Positions 60,682 through 64,000 of a stretch of DNA of 64,000 nucleotides are shown here, one piece after another. The notes below the pieces were generated by a model. It was not told where the DNA came from. It ran no database searches and was given only the letters and a program-made list of their open reading frames with translations. Numbering within the stretch: position 1 is the first letter of the stretch; each line of letters starts with the position of its first letter. Source of the stretch: a virus; IMG/VR virus record IMGVR_UViG_3300027759_000002, positions 115,755 to 179,754 of that record; one strand, written 5' to 3'. The position numbers and the translations under genes were made by a program.

Positions 60682-62844
60682 ATGATTCTCAATAGCGCAC
60701 CTCAAGCAGAGGCCATTCTTTCCAATGTTGGTGAAATCGGTGAGTTCCGTATCCGTAATTCAGCAAAAGCATTTAACATTCTTTCCAGCGGTTTGTACGC
60801 CAATAAGATTAAGGCGATAATTCGTGAGCTGTCATGTAATGCCATTGATAGTCACACCGCAGCAGGCACCACACAACCTTTCGAGGTGCACCTGCCAACC
60901 ACACTAGAACCGTGGTTTTCTATTCGTGACTTTGGCACTGGTTTGTCACATGACCAAGTAACCAAGATTTACACCACATATTTTGAATCAACCAAAACCG
61001 AATCTAATGAGTTTATCGGTGCTCTTGGTCTTGGTTCAAAATCTCCATTCTCTTATACTGATAACTTCACTGTCACCGCTATTCAAAATGGCCGCAAAGG
61101 CATTTACTCTGCCTTTATCAATGACGTTGGTGTGCCATCTATTGCTCTGATGGGTGAAGAAGCGGTAGCAGAATCTAATGGCGTTGAGGTAAAATTCTCC
61201 GTCAATGACAGGTATGACTTTAGTAAATTTACTGATGAAGCAGTAAAAGTATATCGTTGGTTTCCTGTATTGCCTACAATTACAGGTAACACAATCATAA
61301 TTGAACCTGCTGAATATGAAACCAAAAATATTATTCCTGGTGTTCATTCACTTAAAAATGATTTTCATGGTCGCAATTCATCCACAGCTGTGATGGGTAA
61401 CATCGCATATCCAATTGATGTACCACAAGCAGAACAATCACTTGAAGGCGTACACCAATTATTGAAATGTGGCCTTGTAATTGAATTTGGTATTGGTGAG
61501 TTAGACTTTCAAGCAAGTCGTGAAGGTTTGTCTTACATTCCATTGACCATTGATTCTATTCGCAAAAAATTGGTTGCAGTTAATTCTGCATTGGCCAAGG
61601 TTCTCGCTGTTGAGGCTGATGCAATTGAAGGTCAATGGGAACGTTCAATGTTTCTGTATAACAAGAAACGCCTTACATTGTGGTCATCGGCTGTGAATGA
61701 ATATGTGACCACTACAGATTTTCCTTTGTTTGATGTAAAAAATAATTATAAACACTCATTTGATATCAAGGCTGATTTGCTTGATTTGGAGGTTATGAAC
61801 ATTCATATCAAACAATTTGAATCTGAACGTGGTAATAGTCGTTGTAAGAATCATAATCCTTCTATATCTTACGACAAAGGCCAAAAACGTATTGAGTATT
61901 GGGATATCGAAGTTGACAACAGCACAATGTTTGTTGAGAATGATTGTAAAAAAGGTTCATTTGAACGTGCTAAGTTTCATTTCCGTAATAAAGAAAAGAA
62001 TACTTACCGTGAATATGTGTATGTGTTAGATAGACTTGACAAAACCAAACCAATGAACTTGGTTGCTTTCTATACAATGTTGCACAATCCACCTGCTGCA
62101 CAACGTATGACTGCATCAACGTTGAATGAAAAACCACGTAAGAATGGTGCTGGTAATGGTTTTGGTAAGAACGTAACTATTCTCCAACTTGACCGCCGTG
62201 GTGGACATTCAAATCGTTCAGCATCACAAGATTTTGTGTGGCGTGCTGCTGATACATTGGACAAATTTGATAAGACAGAAAAGTTTTATTATATTCCATT
62301 GTCTGGTTTTGTTCCACAGTTTACCAAATTGTGTAATAGTGTTGACCAGTTGAAACACTTGTTGAATAGAACCGAGATTGCAGAATTGAGGGTTGATGTA
62401 TATGGTGTCCGTAAAGGTGATATTGAATCTATCAAAAAGATGCCAAACTGGATTAACCTTGAAGACCATATTTCTACCACTTTGAGTGCCTTAAATACCA
62501 AAATTTGTATGGCATCCGTGATGGAAAAGCTTGACAAGCACGACATTTTCAATTATAATTACCAAACAGTAGTTGATGGTGTTGATGTAAAAAGTCCTGC
62601 AAAGTCATTCTTAGATGCCTTTGTTGGTCTACCAAAGTTGAAAGGCATCACTTGGTTGCAACAACTAATGCGAGCAATGCAAGTTGAAAACAACATGAAT
62701 GTTGATGATTTGGTGTTGGAAAACAAGCAAAAGTTGGCTGATTTTTCTAAGCGATACCCTCTGCTTGATAAACTGAGTTCGTATGCAAATGAGGGTGATG
62801 TGTGTGAGTATATTAATTTGATTGACACAGTGAAAGGTGTTTAA
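60682..62844 (+). CDS. rIIA: rIIA-like protein (GHKL ATPase fold)
   Basis: 720 residues (T4 rIIA 725). The N-terminal GHKL domain has IRELSCNAIDSHTAAG (N box, about 42), IRDFGTGLSHDQV (G1, about 73) and GALGLGSKSPFSY (G2, about 105). ATG 60682 is chosen because AAAGG lies upstream. In T4 rIIA and rIIB are membrane-associated lysis-timing and anti-exclusion proteins whose biochemistry is still unclear. Starts the rIIA-rIIB-ATPase operon. Confidence 0.93.
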   Translation: MILNSAPQAEAILSNVGEIGEFRIRNSAKAFNILSSGLYANKIKAIIRELSCNAIDSHTAAGTTQPFEVHLPTTLEPWFSIRDFGTGLSHDQVTKIYTTYFESTKTESNEFIGALGLGSKSPFSYTDNFTVTAIQNGRKGIYSAFINDVGVPSIALMGEEAVAESNGVEVKFSVNDRYDFSKFTDEAVKVYRWFPVLPTITGNTIIIEPAEYETKNIIPGVHSLKNDFHGRNSSTAVMGNIAYPIDVPQAEQSLEGVHQLLKCGLVIEFGIGELDFQASREGLSYIPLTIDSIRKKLVAVNSALAKVLAVEADAIEGQWERSMFLYNKKRLTLWSSAVNEYVTTTDFPLFDVKNNYKHSFDIKADLLDLEVMNIHIKQFESERGNSRCKNHNPSISYDKGQKRIEYWDIEVDNSTMFVENDCKKGSFERAKFHFRNKEKNTYREYVYVLDRLDKTKPMNLVAFYTMLHNPPAAQRMTASTLNEKPRKNGAGNGFGKNVTILQLDRRGGHSNRSASQDFVWRAADTLDKFDKTEKFYYIPLSGFVPQFTKLCNSVDQLKHLLNRTEIAELRVDVYGVRKGDIESIKKMPNWINLEDHISTTLSALNTKICMASVMEKLDKHDIFNYNYQTVVDGVDVKSPAKSFLDAFVGLPKLKGITWLQQLMRAMQVENNMNVDDLVLENKQKLADFSKRYPLLDKLSSYANEGDVCEYINLIDTVKGV

Positions 62845-62845
62845 G

Positions 62846-63601
62846 ATGTTTCCGTATTTGATTCAAGGTTCTAATGTTGTGGTTGTTATTGATAATACAC
62901 CACACACAATTTCTAAAACCCATATCACCTATCAAAAGGTAGTTGATGCCATCAAGGCAAGTGATTGGGAAGCTGTGCGTGATACAATCAATCCTAAAAA
63001 GGTTGTGTTGAATTATGGTGCAGGTAATATTGAAGTACAAGGCGAGAAATTGTTTTGGAAAGGCACAGAGATGCATGGTGCCATTGTTAACCGCATGGTT
63101 GAGATGTTGCAATCAGGTTTTCCAATTGAACCATTGGCCAACTTCATGCAGAACATGATGGAAAACCCATCGTTCCGTGCTGTGAATGAGTTGTATGGTT
63201 TCTTGGAAAAGAATCGTTTGCCAATTACAGGCGATGGTCATTTCTTGGCATACAAAAAAGTCCGTAATGATTACAAAGATTGTCATACAGGCACAATGGA
63301 TAATTCTGTTGGTATGTTTGTGGAGATGGAACGCAACCAAGTTAATGATGACAAGAATCAAACCTGCTCTGCTGGTTTGCATTTCTGCTCTGAGTCCTAT
63401 TTGGCTCACTTTGGTGGCGAACGCACGGTGATTGTTAAAATCAATCCCCGTGATGTTGTATCTATTCCAACAGATTACGACAATGCGAAAGGTCGTGCCT
63501 GCCGTTATGAGGTGATTGGTGAAGTTGGTGTGATGCCAGATGATGAAGAAGAATTCACTGCACCTGTGCAAGAAAATGCAAATAGCTGGATTGAACCTTA
63601 A
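62846..63601 (+). CDS. rIIB: rIIB-like protein
   Basis: 251 residues (T4 rIIB 312). The family core is visible as GDGHFLAYKKVRNDYKDCHT (about 132-151) and TCSAGLHFCSESYL (about 174), preceded by an N-terminal small beta domain. One base after the rIIA stop; its stop overlaps the next ATG. Confidence 0.92.
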   Translation: MFPYLIQGSNVVVVIDNTPHTISKTHITYQKVVDAIKASDWEAVRDTINPKKVVLNYGAGNIEVQGEKLFWKGTEMHGAIVNRMVEMLQSGFPIEPLANFMQNMMENPSFRAVNELYGFLEKNRLPITGDGHFLAYKKVRNDYKDCHTGTMDNSVGMFVEMERNQVNDDKNQTCSAGLHFCSESYLAHFGGERTVIVKINPRDVVSIPTDYDNAKGRACRYEVIGEVGVMPDDEEEFTAPVQENANSWIEP

Positions 63602-64000
63602 TGAGTTATTACATGAAGTCAGGCAATACATTCCGTATTGCAACAAAAGAATCTATGGACTTGCACGAACAGTTGCCAGCGGGTAACTATGTCGTGAAGC
63701 AGGATCCGTTTGAGAATTTTTATATCGAACAGATTGAAAATTTTGATGTACCCACCAAATTGTATGGTGATACAATCCGCAATACAGACCGGATTATCAA
63801 TAGTTTTTGGGACCGTGAAAAGTCAACAGGTGTAATGCTTGTTGGTGAAAAGGGTTCTGGTAAAACTTTGCTAAGTAAAAATATCTGTGTTGAATTGGCC
63901 AAACAAGGTGTGCCAACTATCGTTATCAATCATGCTTGGATTGGTGACAAATTCAATACGCTGATTCAATCCATTCAACAACCATGTATTGTGATGTTTG
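63601..64000 (+). CDS. P-loop ATPase, 3' end beyond window
   Basis: At least 133 residues visible. After an N-terminal FRIATKESMDLHEQLPAGNY the Walker A LVGEKGSGKTLLSKNI appears near residue 82, followed by a VPTIVINHAW strand and the beginning of Walker B (PCIVMF) at the window edge. An AAA-type ATPase directly downstream of rIIB, coupled by TAATG overlap; role unknown. Confidence 0.8.
   Translation, partial: MSYYMKSGNTFRIATKESMDLHEQLPAGNYVVKQDPFENFYIEQIENFDVPTKLYGDTIRNTDRIINSFWDREKSTGVMLVGEKGSGKTLLSKNICVELAKQGVPTIVINHAWIGDKFNTLIQSIQQPCIVMF

Noticed and set aside
1-64000. CRISPR array or rRNA genes
   Set aside because: No regularly spaced direct repeats and no rRNA sequence; only boxA-like leaders resemble rrn operons.

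Overview
The window is about 64 kb of an AT-rich, tailed T4-like (myovirus) phage genome. It is related in gene content to the marine and freshwater T4-like phages rather than to coliphage T4 itself. This rests on recognisable homologues of T4 gp44, gp62, RegA, dCMP deaminase, gp43, UvsX, gp41, gp61, RNase H, NrdA/NrdB, rIIA and rIIB. T4-type late promoters (TATAAATA or close variants) lie beside near-perfect sigma70 promoters (TTGACA or TTGCCA, 16-18 bp, TATAAT). The host is probably a Gram-negative proteobacterium: there are rrn-type boxA leaders, an IscU very close to the proteobacterial one, an LpxH-type lipid A enzyme, spanin-like lipoproteins and consensus DnaA boxes. The exact host cannot be read from the sequence. 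Both ends cut a gene.

Layout. 1-4.4 kb: clamp loader, regA, a small heat-shock gene with a ROSE-like RNA-thermometer leader, dCMP deaminase, a SprT-like peptidase and a methyltransferase. 4.4-9.9 kb: a tRNA array that, with the tRNA-Met at 2554, gives 29 canonical tRNAs reading all 20 amino acids plus one degenerate tRNA-like element. It is broken up by hairpin-bounded spacers and a few genes (DUF7448-like, YkuK-like, metallophosphoesterase, GroES). 9.8-20.3 kb: two minus-strand membrane or exported proteins, then the replication block (Sm-like protein, DNA polymerase, UvsX, DnaB-type helicase, a DruA/DUF4338-like protein). 20.3-23.9 kb: glycosyltransferases and a methyltransferase. 24-31.5 kb: virion or internal-head proteins, several starting with a T4-like capsid-targeting peptide. 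31.5-35.8 kb: spanin candidates, GH19 endolysin, secreted nuclease, small membrane proteins, IscU and ErpA. 35.8-45.6 kb: primase, ThyX, MazG-like, NrdA, amidotransferase-like, thioredoxin, NrdB, LpxH-like, a GIY-YIG nuclease and RNase H. 45.6-51.2 kb: small genes around a large HExxH/VWA protein. 51.3-53.1 kb: a minus-strand island of different base composition. 53.5-53.9 kb: a gene-free stretch with five DnaA boxes. 53.9-60.6 kb: small early-type genes driven by a shared promoter type. 58.7-64 kb: two AAA+ ATPases, rIIA and rIIB.

How it fits together: the phage carries its own replisome and dNTP supply (Nrd, ThyX, dCMP deaminase, thioredoxin, MazG-like enzymes), its own tRNAs, chaperones (Hsp20, GroES) and Fe-S assembly proteins. 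Control appears layered. The sequence shows host-type early promoters, T4-type late promoters, a 16-bp palindrome (GTTGTA-N4-TACAAC) beside several promoters, and an AGTACT element near the promoters of the 52-59 kb region. It also shows RNA-level devices: an RNA thermometer, SD-sequestering hairpins, boxA leaders, a likely -1 frameshift site and leaderless starts.
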